A DNA stretch of 64,000 nt from Clostridia bacterium. GTDB lineage: Bacteria; Bacillota; Clostridia; Lachnospirales; Lachnospiraceae. Below the pieces are notes generated by a model that was not told where the DNA came from, did no database searches, and saw only the letters and a program-made list of their open reading frames with translations. The DNA lies in assembly GCA_910575725.1 (NCBI GenBank), contig CAJTFE010000025.1:1-64000 (forward strand), in the 5' to 3' direction. Shown in pieces: positions 1-7,335 of the stretch. A program made the translations under genes and the position numbers. The number at the start of each line of letters is the position of its first letter. The first letter of the stretch is position 1.

Positions 1-160
1 CACTTTCCTGCAAAATGTCGAAACGGGCATAAAATCAAGTGTCTTTACAAAGGTACTGAAACAGCTGCTTTGGCATCAATGTAGCGGTTGGCATAAGTTG
101 TAAAGTGGTGTATATTATAAATACATATGAAAAAATCATCAAAAAAATATGAATGAACTT

Positions 161-195
161 TAAAAGAGGTCTCGAATTTCTCCGAAACCTCTCCA
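161..195 (-). terminator. Terminator after lipoprotein gene
   Basis: An inverted repeat (arms at 165-174 and 183-192) lies just past the lipoprotein stop codon and is followed on the minus strand by a T-rich stretch. It looks like a rho-independent terminator. Confidence 0.6.
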
Positions 196-204
196 AAATT
201 TTTA

Positions 205-1047
205 TCAATTATTTTCTTTGTGAAATCTAATAAACAACGTAGCTTCAAAATCTCTTGATGTATCTAAATTTTCATCTATTCCAAAATAGATATCAACTGG
301 ATTAGAGCCAGTCGGGCCATACAGAATATACCAAAAAAACTGTTGATCATTGATAATATTTTTCAATTCTTTTCCATTTAGATTTAATGTAAATTTCGCA
401 GGTGTACCTATAAATTGTTCTTTAACTTCAACATCATATATTGTTCCAAATTTTTCGCAAATGTCTTTAAATAAAGCATGAAATTCTTCTATTGTATAAG
501 TTTTATTTTCATCTATTAAATCCATCGCTTCATCAAACATTCTTTGTTCTTCAATATACTCATCAGATAAAATAGGAGTTTCCGCCTGTTCTTCAAGGTT
601 TTGAGTTTCAGTTTCATTTTGTACTTGTGAATCTACATCATCCCTTCGCACACATAAATATTCATAATCTGTTCCATTCTCAGGATTTTTAAACCTATAC
701 CATCCACTGTTTATACCATGTTCTGTAATTGTTACAGGTACATCAGATTTTATATAACCAACTTTTCTTCCCTCCATATCATATACATCTGTTTCATATT
801 GTGTCGTAAATTCGATTGTACTTTCTTCCCACTCAAACTCACCCAACAAATATTCAACTTTTCCAACTTCTTTTAAAAATAAAAAGTTTTCTGTTTCAAT
901 ATCTTCCTGTATCTCTTCTTGTTGTGCCTCTTCCTGTTCTGTTTCTTCCTGCGGTTCTTCCTGCTTCTGATCAGCATTATTTCCGCAGCCAAACAAACTA
1001 AAAGATAATACTATTGCCAATACTAATACCGCTGTTCTTTTCTTCAT
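205..1047 (-). CDS. Secreted lipoprotein, function unknown
   Basis: This 280-residue protein starts with a lipoprotein signal peptide: Lys/Arg, a hydrophobic stretch and the lipobox LFGC with Cys near residue 21. A Glu/Gln-rich linker (about residues 25-55) follows, and the rest is globular with no catalytic motif I recognise. The mature protein should be anchored to the outer face of the membrane. The start ATG has an AAAAGGAG ribosome site and a well-formed promoter upstream. It lies outside the Tn916-like end and next to the first integrase, so it may be cargo of that element. Base composition is AT-rich, like other cargo here. Lipoprotein status is seen directly; the role is unknown. Confidence 0.8.
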   Translation of the reverse strand: MKKRTAVLVLAIVLSFSLFGCGNNADQKQEEPQEETEQEEAQQEEIQEDIETENFLFLKEVGKVEYLLGEFEWEESTIEFTTQYETDVYDMEGRKVGYIKSDVPVTITEHGINSGWYRFKNPENGTDYEYLCVRRDDVDSQVQNETETQNLEEQAETPILSDEYIEEQRMFDEAMDLIDENKTYTIEEFHALFKDICEKFGTIYDVEVKEQFIGTPAKFTLNLNGKELKNIINDQQFFWYILYGPTGSNPVDIYFGIDENLDTSRDFEATLFIRFHKENN

Positions 1048-1072
1048 AATATGTTTTCTCCTTTTTGTTTAG

Positions 1073-1131
1073 GGTCTAAAAATAGACCATTTAGTCATCA
1101 CTATTATAGCTTTAAAATTAAGATAATGCAA
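1073..1131 (-). promoter_or_regulatory. Lipoprotein promoter and leader hairpin
   Basis: On the minus strand a -35 box TTGCAT (1126-1131) and a perfect -10 box TATAAT (1103-1108) are separated by 17 bp. A perfect 6-bp dyad (GGTCTA/TAGACC, 1073-1088) sits in the leader between promoter and start codon and could be an operator or RNA hairpin. Confidence 0.65.
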
Positions 1132-1171
1132 GAGAAAGGCGGTAGCAAATCATACAGATTTCGCTGAAAAC

Positions 1172-1405
1172 ATGATAAAATATGACCGATTTTGGAAAAC
1201 TCTTAAAGAAAAGGGAATAAGTCAATACAATCTTGTGACAGATTACAATATAAGCAAATCCCTGTTACAGCGATTAAGAAATAATGAGGGCATTAGCACA
1301 CACTCTCTTGATATGCTTTGCTCCATCTTAGATTGCAGAATTGAAGATATTATAGAATTTGTAAAAGAACATGAATTTCCATCAAAAAACAAAAAGGACG
1401 AGTAA
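1172..1405 (+). CDS. Cro/C1-type helix-turn-helix regulator
   Basis: This is a 77-residue small XRE-family DNA-binding protein. The order is a short N-terminal helix, a helix-turn-helix around residues 15-40 (ISQYNLVTDYNISKSLLQRL) and the usual 'LDMLCSILDCRIEDIIEF' type C-terminal helix. It resembles the small regulators often found beside integrases. It is convergent with the integrase at 1439-2650 and shares its terminator. No strong ribosome binding site is visible before the ATG. It may control the integrase or the divergent lipoprotein gene, whose promoter is about 40 bp away; this is inference. Confidence 0.75.
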   Translation: MIKYDRFWKTLKEKGISQYNLVTDYNISKSLLQRLRNNEGISTHSLDMLCSILDCRIEDIIEFVKEHEFPSKNKKDE

Positions 1406-1438
1406 CCCGATCCAGAAAGCGGAATACTCGTCTTTTTA
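1397..1438. terminator. Bidirectional terminator
   Basis: A perfect 8-bp stem (GACGAGTA/TACTCGTC, 1397-1404 and 1425-1432) is followed by TTTTTATT. It separates the small regulator (plus) from the convergent integrase (minus) and overlaps the regulator's stop codon. Confidence 0.7.
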
Positions 1439-2650
1439 TTACAAACTTTGCATAGTGAGCAACACCATCACTTCATCACTCTCAAACATATGTGAATATC
1501 GTTCCAAAATCGTTTGCTGTGTATCCCCGCTCACTTTCTCGATAACAGGCAAGGGAACATTGTTTTTTATCAAATTGCTTATAAATGTATGCCTAAACTC
1601 GTGACAAGTATACTTAGGGAGATTACAGGCTTTACAAGCCTTTTCTAACATATATGCACAGGCAGTATGCCCCCAATCAAATATTTTATCATCTAAACTA
1701 CCGCCATCTTGTAAATGTCCATTTTTGAGCCTAATAAACAACCGTTCTGGGTCTGTATATAACGGAACCGTTCTCTTTTTAAAATTTTTAGGGTCCTTTG
1801 TAAGATTCATATCACTCACATAAGATTTTGTAACTTTGATTCTAGTACCCCTTAAATGTTCTCCTTGAGCATTTTGACTGTTTGGCACATATAAGGAAAG
1901 CGGTTCTGTTCCTTTTTTATAATAACTAAATTCTTCAAAATCATTATAGGTTAAGGCGATTGCTTCTCCTATCCGAAGCCCTGTGTAATAGAGAATATTA
2001 AACAAAAGCCGATACTTTGGGTAATTATCTACTCCAAGACGGACAAACTTATTGTAATGAAAATAAGCATCTATTTTCTCAAATTCTTCTTTGCTGATAG
2101 TTTTATAGTCCTCTTTTTGTTTCGTCTTTACATTGTCCGCATAAGCAAGAATATTCTCTGTTATTAGCTTTTTCTTATAAGCAAGGTTTATCATCTTTCG
2201 GAATGTGGCATTGATACTATGCAATGTTTCTTCCGAATATCCATGATTGCGACAGTCAGCAGATAACTTATAATACACATCCTCCGTTATATCCTTTAGC
2301 TTTGTTTCCTTTGGAAGAAACTGATAAATCATTTTCATCTGCTGTTCTGTATTCCTAATGGTAACAGGACTAAAATTCTGCCCGCCTGCCTTGTTCTTCC
2401 ACAAATCAAACACACCCTGTAAAGTTATGTCTTTATTCTCTGCCTTATTTGTTCCTGTCTGCAGTTTTGCCAGTTCTCCCCTTGCTTCTGTAAGGCTTGA
2501 AAGATTGTATTTCCACTTTGCTTTATATTTGTTCTTTTGAGTAAGAGGGTCATAGACTTTATAGTTATACTTTACATCATACAGCTTTGTATTCTCATTG
2601 TAATAGATGTTCGGGTATTTCGTCTTTGTCCGCTTTGCCTGTTCTGCCAT
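1439..2650 (-). CDS. Tyrosine recombinase (phage-type integrase)
   Basis: This 403-residue site-specific tyrosine recombinase catalyses strand exchange between attachment sites. It has an arm-binding N-terminus (about 1-60), a SAM-like core-binding domain (about 70-170) and a catalytic domain with Arg in GLRIGEA (near 225), HEFRH (near 351) and the nucleophile Tyr in ERYSHM (near 384). The third His of the usual set is replaced in 'SGDTQQ'. Length is normal for the family. It belongs to the same broad family as the Int at 2999 but is clearly a different protein, so the two probably served different elements. The TACGAA-rich repeats 50-110 bp upstream of its start are candidate recombination sites. 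Confidence 0.9.
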   Translation of the reverse strand: MAEQAKRTKTKYPNIYYNENTKLYDVKYNYKVYDPLTQKNKYKAKWKYNLSSLTEARGELAKLQTGTNKAENKDITLQGVFDLWKNKAGGQNFSPVTIRNTEQQMKMIYQFLPKETKLKDITEDVYYKLSADCRNHGYSEETLHSINATFRKMINLAYKKKLITENILAYADNVKTKQKEDYKTISKEEFEKIDAYFHYNKFVRLGVDNYPKYRLLFNILYYTGLRIGEAIALTYNDFEEFSYYKKGTEPLSLYVPNSQNAQGEHLRGTRIKVTKSYVSDMNLTKDPKNFKKRTVPLYTDPERLFIRLKNGHLQDGGSLDDKIFDWGHTACAYMLEKACKACNLPKYTCHEFRHTFISNLIKNNVPLPVIEKVSGDTQQTILERYSHMFESDEVMVLLTMQSL

Positions 2651-2998
2651 AGTAAAAGCCCTCCATTCGTATATTTTTCATTCTCGCTTGATTTATACTA
2701 ATTCTAGGCTCATTGTACTACGAATTGTATACGAACACAAGCAAAATTATACGAATTTAGGGCTTTCCAATTCTTAAAAACCTTGATTTTATGCGGTTTT
2801 TCTACTCTTTACTTTTCATCGTCGGGAAAGGCAAACGACTTACTTCATTATTCTTCATAACCGCTTATCTCCGCTTTTTTCTCACAATTCAACACTTCAT
2901 TATGATGTGTTATTCTACCAGTAAAACTTCAAATTTGATGTAAATTTGTTGTAAACCACACAATTTGCTGTACTCATTTATCCGTTTCGGACTCTTTC
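2651..2998. other. Intergenic junction between two integrases
   Basis: This stretch holds no convincing gene. Near 2729-2757 there are short direct repeats around TATACGAA, close to the start of the first integrase. Near 2932-2972 there are three AATTTGNTGTA repeats. A boundary between two mobile elements probably lies here, but I could not identify a core attachment duplication. Confidence 0.5.
2932..2972. repeat. Three direct repeats, candidate Int arm sites
   Basis: The 11-bp unit AATTTGNTGTA occurs at 2932-2942, 2943-2953 and 2962-2972, just beyond the 3' end of the Tn916-like int gene. Tn916 Int is known to bind 11-bp direct repeats (DR-2) near the transposon ends, so these are likely arm-type sites. 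The site assignment is by analogy. Confidence 0.55.
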
Positions 2999-4234
2999 CT
3001 AAAATACATCAAGATTGCGTGATAAATTTTGTATTGCTTCCTGTTTCTTCATGTCAGTGACTTCGGCATATATGTCCATCGTTGTTTCAATATTAGCGTG
3101 TCCCATAATCGCCTGTATCACTTTCACATTTGTTTCCTTCTCGCAGAACCTTGTACAAAAGGTATGCCTTAAATGGTGGCATGAGAAGTGAGGTATTATG
3201 ACCGGCTGCCTTTTTTCTTTTTTAGCATTTAACACTTCCTCTGCATTGTACGATTCGTATATCCGCTTGATTGCCCTGTTTACAGCTTGCGGATTATGAA
3301 GATTACCAAAGCGGTTGCTGAAAATAAAGCCTGTCATTCCGTCAACCACCGTAGTATTGAACCCTTCTTCCTTCTGTTCGCTGTATTCCTCTTGGAACGC
3401 TTCATATACTGCGTCCATCATGGGAATCGTGCGGATACCCGCTTCTGTTTTCGGGAGGGATACTCCAAACTCACATTTTGTAGTATCATTTCGCCGGGGA
3501 TAATAAGTAACGCTATGGTTTATGCTGATTATCCTTTTCGCAAAATCTATGTCCTCCCACCTCAAGCCGATTGCTTCACCAATCCTGCACCCTGTTCCTA
3601 ATAATACTGTAAAGAACGGTGTCCAATGGCAATATACCGGGCTTTTGGCTGTGTAGTCCATAAAGGCTCTCTGCTGATCCAGTGTGAGGGCATGGCGTAC
3701 ACCATGATTTTTCCCCGGCTTCTTCTTGATTTGAGCCATCACACCATCGCTCGGATTGTTTCTGATGATGTCATCCCGCACTGCAAGCTGAAATGTTGGG
3801 TGGAGGACGGTATGGATTGTTTCAAGGGTGTTAATCTGCATCCCCCTGTCATTTAACAGGTGATAATAGAAATACAACACATCTGAATACTTTATCGTTC
3901 CAATCTTCCGTTTCCCGAACTCATCCCTTACAAATCGGTCATACATATAGGTGTAATTTGTGTAGGTTGTCCGCCTTAACTCTGTTTTAGTTGTGATATA
4001 CCTGTCAAAAACAAAATTCAAATCGGCGTTTCCTGCCGCATATACATCCAGACCGTCAAGCTGGTCTTTCATCAGCCGCTTTTCTTTTTCCCTAAGCTCT
4101 ACCAAATCATTTGCATATATATACCGCCTTTTCCCATAAGGATCGGTATAGGTATACATATATGATTTATCCTTGCGCTGGATTTCTCCTTTCCGTAAAG
4201 CCCTACCTCTATGGTCTTTTCTTGCTTTTGCCAT
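2999..4234 (-). CDS. int: Tn916-family integrase
   Basis: This 411-residue tyrosine recombinase is of the Tn916 Int type and excises and inserts the element. The N-terminal arm-binding domain (about 1-75, with YTYTDPYGKRRYIYA) matches the Tn916 Int DNA-binding fold in character. The catalytic domain shows Arg in GCRIGEA (near 216), HHLRHTF (near 352), the MGHANIETT motif and the nucleophile Tyr in DIYAEV (near 388). The start has an AAAGGAG ribosome site. It follows a ribbon-helix-helix gene and an Xis gene on the same strand, a Tn916/Tn1549-like arrangement. Expression is probably governed by the promoter/operator at 4484-4529. It is full length with all catalytic residues. Confidence 0.93.
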   Translation of the reverse strand: MAKARKDHRGRALRKGEIQRKDKSYMYTYTDPYGKRRYIYANDLVELREKEKRLMKDQLDGLDVYAAGNADLNFVFDRYITTKTELRRTTYTNYTYMYDRFVRDEFGKRKIGTIKYSDVLYFYYHLLNDRGMQINTLETIHTVLHPTFQLAVRDDIIRNNPSDGVMAQIKKKPGKNHGVRHALTLDQQRAFMDYTAKSPVYCHWTPFFTVLLGTGCRIGEAIGLRWEDIDFAKRIISINHSVTYYPRRNDTTKCEFGVSLPKTEAGIRTIPMMDAVYEAFQEEYSEQKEEGFNTTVVDGMTGFIFSNRFGNLHNPQAVNRAIKRIYESYNAEEVLNAKKEKRQPVIIPHFSCHHLRHTFCTRFCEKETNVKVIQAIMGHANIETTMDIYAEVTDMKKQEAIQNLSRNLDVF

Positions 4235-4276
4235 CTCTGCTCCTTTCTTTCAAAAGGAAAGAGATATTTCGTACTG

Positions 4277-4453
4277 CTACTTTCTTTCTTCCATTGAGTA
4301 TTGGATTTCAACACCCTTTTGTAGCACCTGCGTTATGGTCATGTCATGTTTGGCAGCATAGTCTTTCAGCTTCTCATACTCGGCATCGTCAACCCGAAGG
4401 CTTAACGACCTCAGCTTAGGCGAGTCGGTCTTTGGACGTCCCGTTCTCGGCAT
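4277..4453 (-). CDS. Ribbon-helix-helix DNA-binding protein
   Basis: This 58-residue protein starts MPRTGRPKTD, and a SLSLRVDDAEYEKLKDYA segment looks like a ribbon-helix-helix (CopG/Arc-like) fold, with a basic Arg/Lys-rich N-terminus. An AAGGAGG ribosome site lies 7 bp before the ATG. It is the first gene of an operon with int, 42 bp upstream of it. The promoter overlaps an 8-bp dyad, so autorepression is likely. It is short enough to be missed by usual length cut-offs. The fold is inferred from pattern only. Confidence 0.8.
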   Translation of the reverse strand: MPRTGRPKTDSPKLRSLSLRVDDAEYEKLKDYAAKHDMTITQVLQKGVEIQYSMEERK

Positions 4454-4483
4454 TTACTATGCACCTCCTTCACAACTAATACC

Positions 4484-4529
4484 ATTATAATTCCCGTTCT
4501 ACGAAAAGTCAAGAACTTTTTGTAGAACG
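4484..4529 (-). promoter_or_regulatory. Promoter and operator for RHH-int operon
   Basis: On the minus strand TTGACT (4507-4512) and TATAAT (4484-4489) are spaced by exactly 17 bp. A perfect 8-bp inverted repeat, CGTTCTAC (4495-4502) and GTAGAACG (4522-4529), brackets the -35 box. The arrangement fits binding of a ribbon-helix-helix dimer pair over RNA polymerase. Confidence 0.7.
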
Positions 4530-4560
4530 ATTATTTATCACGAAACCCTCTTTACCTTAA

Positions 4561-4749
4561 TCACTCACTTACTCTAAAAGACTCCAGATACTGCTCGAAA
4601 ATATCACAGTTTACCAATACTAATTTGTCTACCTTATAGATTGCGTTTGCCTGTTTTGCAAGCTCCTGAAACTTTGTCAAACCCATGCTGTAAATTTCTG
4701 CACCTTCCTTATATCTGACAAATTTCTTTCTGTCTACTTTTTTTACCAT
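4561..4749 (-). CDS. xis: Tn916-like excisionase
   Basis: This is a 62-residue excisionase of the Tn916 Xis kind. It has a winged-helix/MerR-like shape with Tyr-Lys-Glu-Gly-Ala early on and 'MGLTKFQELAKQANAIYKV' resembling the recognition helix, and ends with an acidic/Phe tail. I chose the ATG at 4749 because GGAGGAATTT precedes it; a TTG 12 bp further upstream overlaps that ribosome site. Xis bends the ends and directs Int towards excision. It is separate from the RHH-int operon and has a long, structured leader. Family assignment is good from size, position and motifs. Confidence 0.82.
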   Translation of the reverse strand: MVKKVDRKKFVRYKEGAEIYSMGLTKFQELAKQANAIYKVDKLVLVNCDIFEQYLESFRVSE

Positions 4750-4777
4750 AAATTCCTCCAATCATTGCACAGCTTCA

Positions 4778-4824
4778 TCTGCTAATAAACAGGCAGAATA
4801 CGCTTCTTCCCATTTATTAGCAGA
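4778..4824 (-). promoter_or_regulatory. Leader hairpin upstream of xis
   Basis: A perfect 12-bp inverted repeat (TCTGCTAATAAA at 4778-4789, TTTATTAGCAGA at 4813-4824) sits 29 bp upstream of the xis start and 21 bp before its Shine-Dalgarno sequence. It could form an mRNA hairpin or be an operator. Confidence 0.5.
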
Positions 4825-5184
4825 TAAAAACTGCAATACAGGTGGCGGCTCATTACGCCGCCCACATCGGTCTTGCACCGTCATTTCATTGACCGGACTG
4901 CGGCTTTCCCGCAGCCCGGAAGTATCATTATCACAGATATGCTTCATCGCCCCATGTAACTGCTACATATTTTGCCCGATCTCACTCGCTCCTTACCTTT
5001 GCTTCAATGTCCTGCTTCGACATTTCCTCACGTTTCACCCTGTTATAAATCAGGGCAGGTACGTCATGGCGCATCTGCTTAGTGGCTCTGCATATCCTCA
5101 CGTCCTGTATGCAATACAGTATTCAATTATCAAGGTACACCGCTGTAAATCTGTCAGCTATGGAAAAGGGCAGCGAACCGCCCT
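4825..5184. other. Xis upstream intergenic region
   Basis: No gene was recognised. The stretch holds two GC-rich hairpins, GGCGGC/GCCGCC near 4843-4862 and a GGACTGCGG/CCGCAGCCC dyad near 4893-4917. It corresponds in place to the regulatory gap between xis and orf8-like genes in Tn916 relatives. Confidence 0.5.
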
Positions 5185-5433
5185 TTATACCGCTTCAAAC
5201 GCCAGTATCTTTGTGATTAGCTTTGTTTCAAGCCTTCGGCGCAGTGTTTCATCGACACAATAATGAAGCCGCCCTCCCTCGTCATACATCTTCCGGGTGG
5301 ACAGAGTAATTATGTATCCTTCATAATGCTTCAGGACTGTGTTGATTGCCAGTACATCGCCTTCTGATGCTGCCTTAATGATATGGAAAGGCAACAAATT
5401 CTTTTCTTCTCTGTTCTTACATCTCTGTTTCAT
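5185..5433 (-). CDS. Tn916 Orf8-like HTH protein
   Basis: This 82-residue protein resembles the small helix-turn-helix protein encoded next to the sigma factor in Tn916-family elements. Typical pattern: 'PFHIIKAASEGDVLAINTVL', then 'HYEGYIITLSTRKMYDEGG' and 'VDETLRRRLETKLITKILAFE'. It overlaps the sigma-like gene by 17 bp, with GGAGGG inside the sigma coding region acting as its ribosome site, so translation is probably coupled. In Tn916 these genes are tied to control of transfer and excision. A paralogue lies at 58305-58505. Confidence 0.82.
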   Translation of the reverse strand: MKQRCKNREEKNLLPFHIIKAASEGDVLAINTVLKHYEGYIITLSTRKMYDEGGRLHYCVDETLRRRLETKLITKILAFEAV

Positions 5434-5857
5434 CTGCTTTTCCCTCCATAATCTTCCTTAAAATCTCAAGTGAGCGTGTCCGGTGTTCATGGACTGTGCT
5501 GCGGACAAGGTTCATCTCCCTTGCTATATCCGCATCGCTCATTTCCAGAAAATACGAAAGCAGTATTACATTCCGCTTCCTCTCCGAAAGTGTCTGTAAC
5601 GCTTCCGCAATCAGGGTGTCTTTCACCTCAATGTCATATCCATGCACTGTAAAATGGCTGTTTTCCACTCCGTATTCATCCATAACAAACAACTGGTTCA
5701 GCTCCTTTTCAGACAGTTCAGAAAACATGGCTTCATGTTCCCTGCGGTAATCCATGTGCCTGTAATAATTGATTGCTTCGCCTTTCAGCGACATCTGGCA
5801 CAGGCGGTCAAAACGATGCCTGATCGTCATTTCATCATGGTGAGAAGGTTTCTTCAT
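5417..5857 (-). CDS. Sigma-70-like factor (Tn916 Orf7-like)
   Basis: This 146-residue protein has a sigma region 4-like C-terminus: 'LSERKRNVILLSYFLEMSDADIAREM' is followed by 'VRSTVHEHRTRSLEILRKIM', a helix-turn-helix. A strong GGAGGAGGTG ribosome site precedes the ATG. It probably activates element genes, as the orf7/orf8 pair does in Tn916. It is co-transcribed and overlapping with the Orf8-like gene. A terminator-like hairpin in its leader suggests attenuation. A second, diverged copy is at 58492-58935. Confidence 0.85.
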   Translation of the reverse strand: MKKPSHHDEMTIRHRFDRLCQMSLKGEAINYYRHMDYRREHEAMFSELSEKELNQLFVMDEYGVENSHFTVHGYDIEVKDTLIAEALQTLSERKRNVILLSYFLEMSDADIAREMNLVRSTVHEHRTRSLEILRKIMEGKADETEM

Positions 5858-5974
5858 GCGAGTTCACCTCCTCCCCCGCTGTGACGTGACAAAGGCATAC
5901 GCCTTTTCCCTTTCCGTTGTATCTGCCAAATGGCGGTAGGCTGATGTTCGGGTGGGAGTAAAAATTTTTGTATA

Positions 5975-6019
5975 TAAAAAACGCCCGGACAGGCAAAATG
6001 CCCGCTGGACGTTATTCAT
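5975..6019 (-). terminator. Leader terminator/attenuator before sigma gene
   Basis: A GC-rich hairpin (about 5981-6012) followed by a TTTTTT run lies on the minus strand about 120 bp upstream of the sigma-like gene. A short frame starting at the ATG at 6019 runs through the hairpin. Tn916 uses leader-peptide attenuation upstream of tet(M), so a related switch is possible. Confidence 0.5.
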
Positions 6020-6372
6020 ATCTGTTATTCTGTTTTCTCCACACGCTACGGGAGTGTATAGTTCACTTGTCAGGGTAGATTCTTCTCTACTGCCAGTAAA
6101 ACACCTTATAAAAGAACCTTCCCACGCCAATAGCCGGACAGGTTCACTAAGCCAAAAAAATATCCCTCAGACCGTTCAGAACACATAAATTCCCCTAAAC
6201 GTACCCAAAGGATAAAATTTCACGCAAAAAACCTCTGGATACTGCGTTTTTTTATATGCAATATCCAAAGTCTTTTATTCTTATGTGTGTATTATGCCCC
6301 TCTTATAAAGTGATTTATTAGTGCATTTTCAAAGCGAAATGTGCAATATACACTATACATGGAGGTGCATAT
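6020..6372. promoter_or_regulatory. Divergent regulatory region
   Basis: This gap between the sigma-like leader and the plus-strand repressor holds several dyads. One has TGGATA/TATCCA arms around 6236-6268 and another TGCATTT/AAATGTGCA around 6321-6346, close to the repressor start. They are candidate operators; no clear gene is present. Confidence 0.45.
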
Positions 6373-6720
6373 ATGGCAAGAAAAAAGAAAATTGACAAGG
6401 AAATGGGATTCCGTCTGAAGAAGGCTAGAACCGACCAGAAGCTGACCTATGAAGAACTGGCTGAAAAATCCGGCGTTTCCTCCCGCTATATCAAGGAAAT
6501 TGAAAATCATGGAAATGTGCCAAGCCTTGAAAAGCTAGGGCAGCTTATACGAGCCTTACATATTTCCGCCGATCCGTTTTTTTATCCAGCCGCCCCGTCA
6601 GACAACCTCGACTACCAGCGGCTGTTGGTTTATCTGTCACAATGTACAGAGGAACAGATTACAACAATCCTCGCTATTGTGGAAGCCTATCTTCGGACAT
6701 ACAAATCTCCCAAAGAATAG
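6373..6720 (+). CDS. Tn916 Orf9-like XRE repressor
   Basis: This 115-residue Cro/C1-family regulator has a classical HTH at about residues 10-65 (FRLKKARTDQKLTYEELAEK, then SSRYIKEIE and PSLEKLGQLI) and a C-terminal helical segment (SQCTEEQITTILAIVEAYL). TGGAGG lies 9 bp before the ATG. It is divergent from the sigma/Orf8-like genes, as Orf9 is in Tn916, where Orf9 is thought to repress the transfer regulators. Palindromes in the intergenic region are plausible binding sites. Family assignment is secure; the exact targets are inferred. Confidence 0.87.
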   Translation: MARKKKIDKEMGFRLKKARTDQKLTYEELAEKSGVSSRYIKEIENHGNVPSLEKLGQLIRALHISADPFFYPAAPSDNLDYQRLLVYLSQCTEEQITTILAIVEAYLRTYKSPKE

Positions 6721-6782
6721 AATATTCCCAATATCTGAATTTTCTCATGAATATTTCTGGATAATTCTGAACCATGCAAAAA

Positions 6783-6820
6783 AGGTGGCTCGCCTTCTCT
6801 CCTGCCAGCCACCTCTTTGT
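6783..6820. terminator. Bidirectional terminator
   Basis: A perfect 8-bp stem AGGTGGCT/AGCCACCT (6783-6790, 6807-6814) with flanking T- and A-rich tracts separates the convergent genes at 6373-6720 and 6821-7156. Confidence 0.7.
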
Positions 6821-7156
6821 TTATCTGCTGAATATTTTAAGAAGTTCCTTTATACGCATACGCCTTTTTACGATGCCCAGTCCATCAAGAACCTGTATGC
6901 TGTCCACAAACCCCTGATAATACGCCCGCTGTTCCTCCTTGTAATGGGCATGATCCACCGTATCCATATAGTCCTCTAAAAACTCCCTGTCCTCCTTTGA
7001 CAGCTTGGAAAGATATGCTTCAAATGCCTTCTGCTTCTTTTTCAGTTCCCGGCTGGCTGCTTTTGCTTCCTCTGTCTGGACGGAATACTCCCTGTCCTCT
7101 GTTTCGCTGCGCAGCTCCTCAAAAACACCTGCCAATGTTTCAAAAACTTCATTCAT
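6821..7156 (-). CDS. Small coiled-coil protein, unknown function
   Basis: This 111-residue protein is rich in Glu, Lys and Arg and almost entirely helical by composition, with a likely coiled coil at about residues 20-60 (EEAKAASRELKKKQKAFEAY). I place the start at the ATG at 7156, which has AAAGGTGG upstream; a GTG 12 bp earlier is possible. No domain is recognised. It is divergent from a small HTH gene across a gap with two 15-bp direct repeats, which suggests shared control. It may be an ICE accessory protein. Confidence 0.65.
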   Translation of the reverse strand: MNEVFETLAGVFEELRSETEDREYSVQTEEAKAASRELKKKQKAFEAYLSKLSKEDREFLEDYMDTVDHAHYKEEQRAYYQGFVDSIQVLDGLGIVKRRMRIKELLKIFSR

Positions 7157-7250
7157 GTTTGTTTCCACCTTTCTCTGCTAAAAATAATATTGCATTTTAC
7201 AGGCAGTATTATCAATCCCTAACTTTCCTTTCACAAGATAATCTCTCCGC

Positions 7251-7320
7251 ACTTCATCTTTAGAAGTATATTATCAACAATATTTCGTAAAATCAATAAT
7301 AAAGGACTTCATCTTTAGAA
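7251..7320. repeat. Pair of 15-bp direct repeats (candidate operators)
   Basis: ACTTCATCTTTAGAA occurs exactly at 7251-7265 and 7306-7320, between two divergent genes, one of which encodes a helix-turn-helix protein. They may be binding sites for it. Confidence 0.55.
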
Positions 7321-7335
7321 AGTTGGTGGTAGGAT

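Noticed and set aside
45-248. A 67-residue minus-strand gene at the left edge
   Set aside because: It overlaps the lipoprotein terminator and gene end and has no visible ribosome site or family features.
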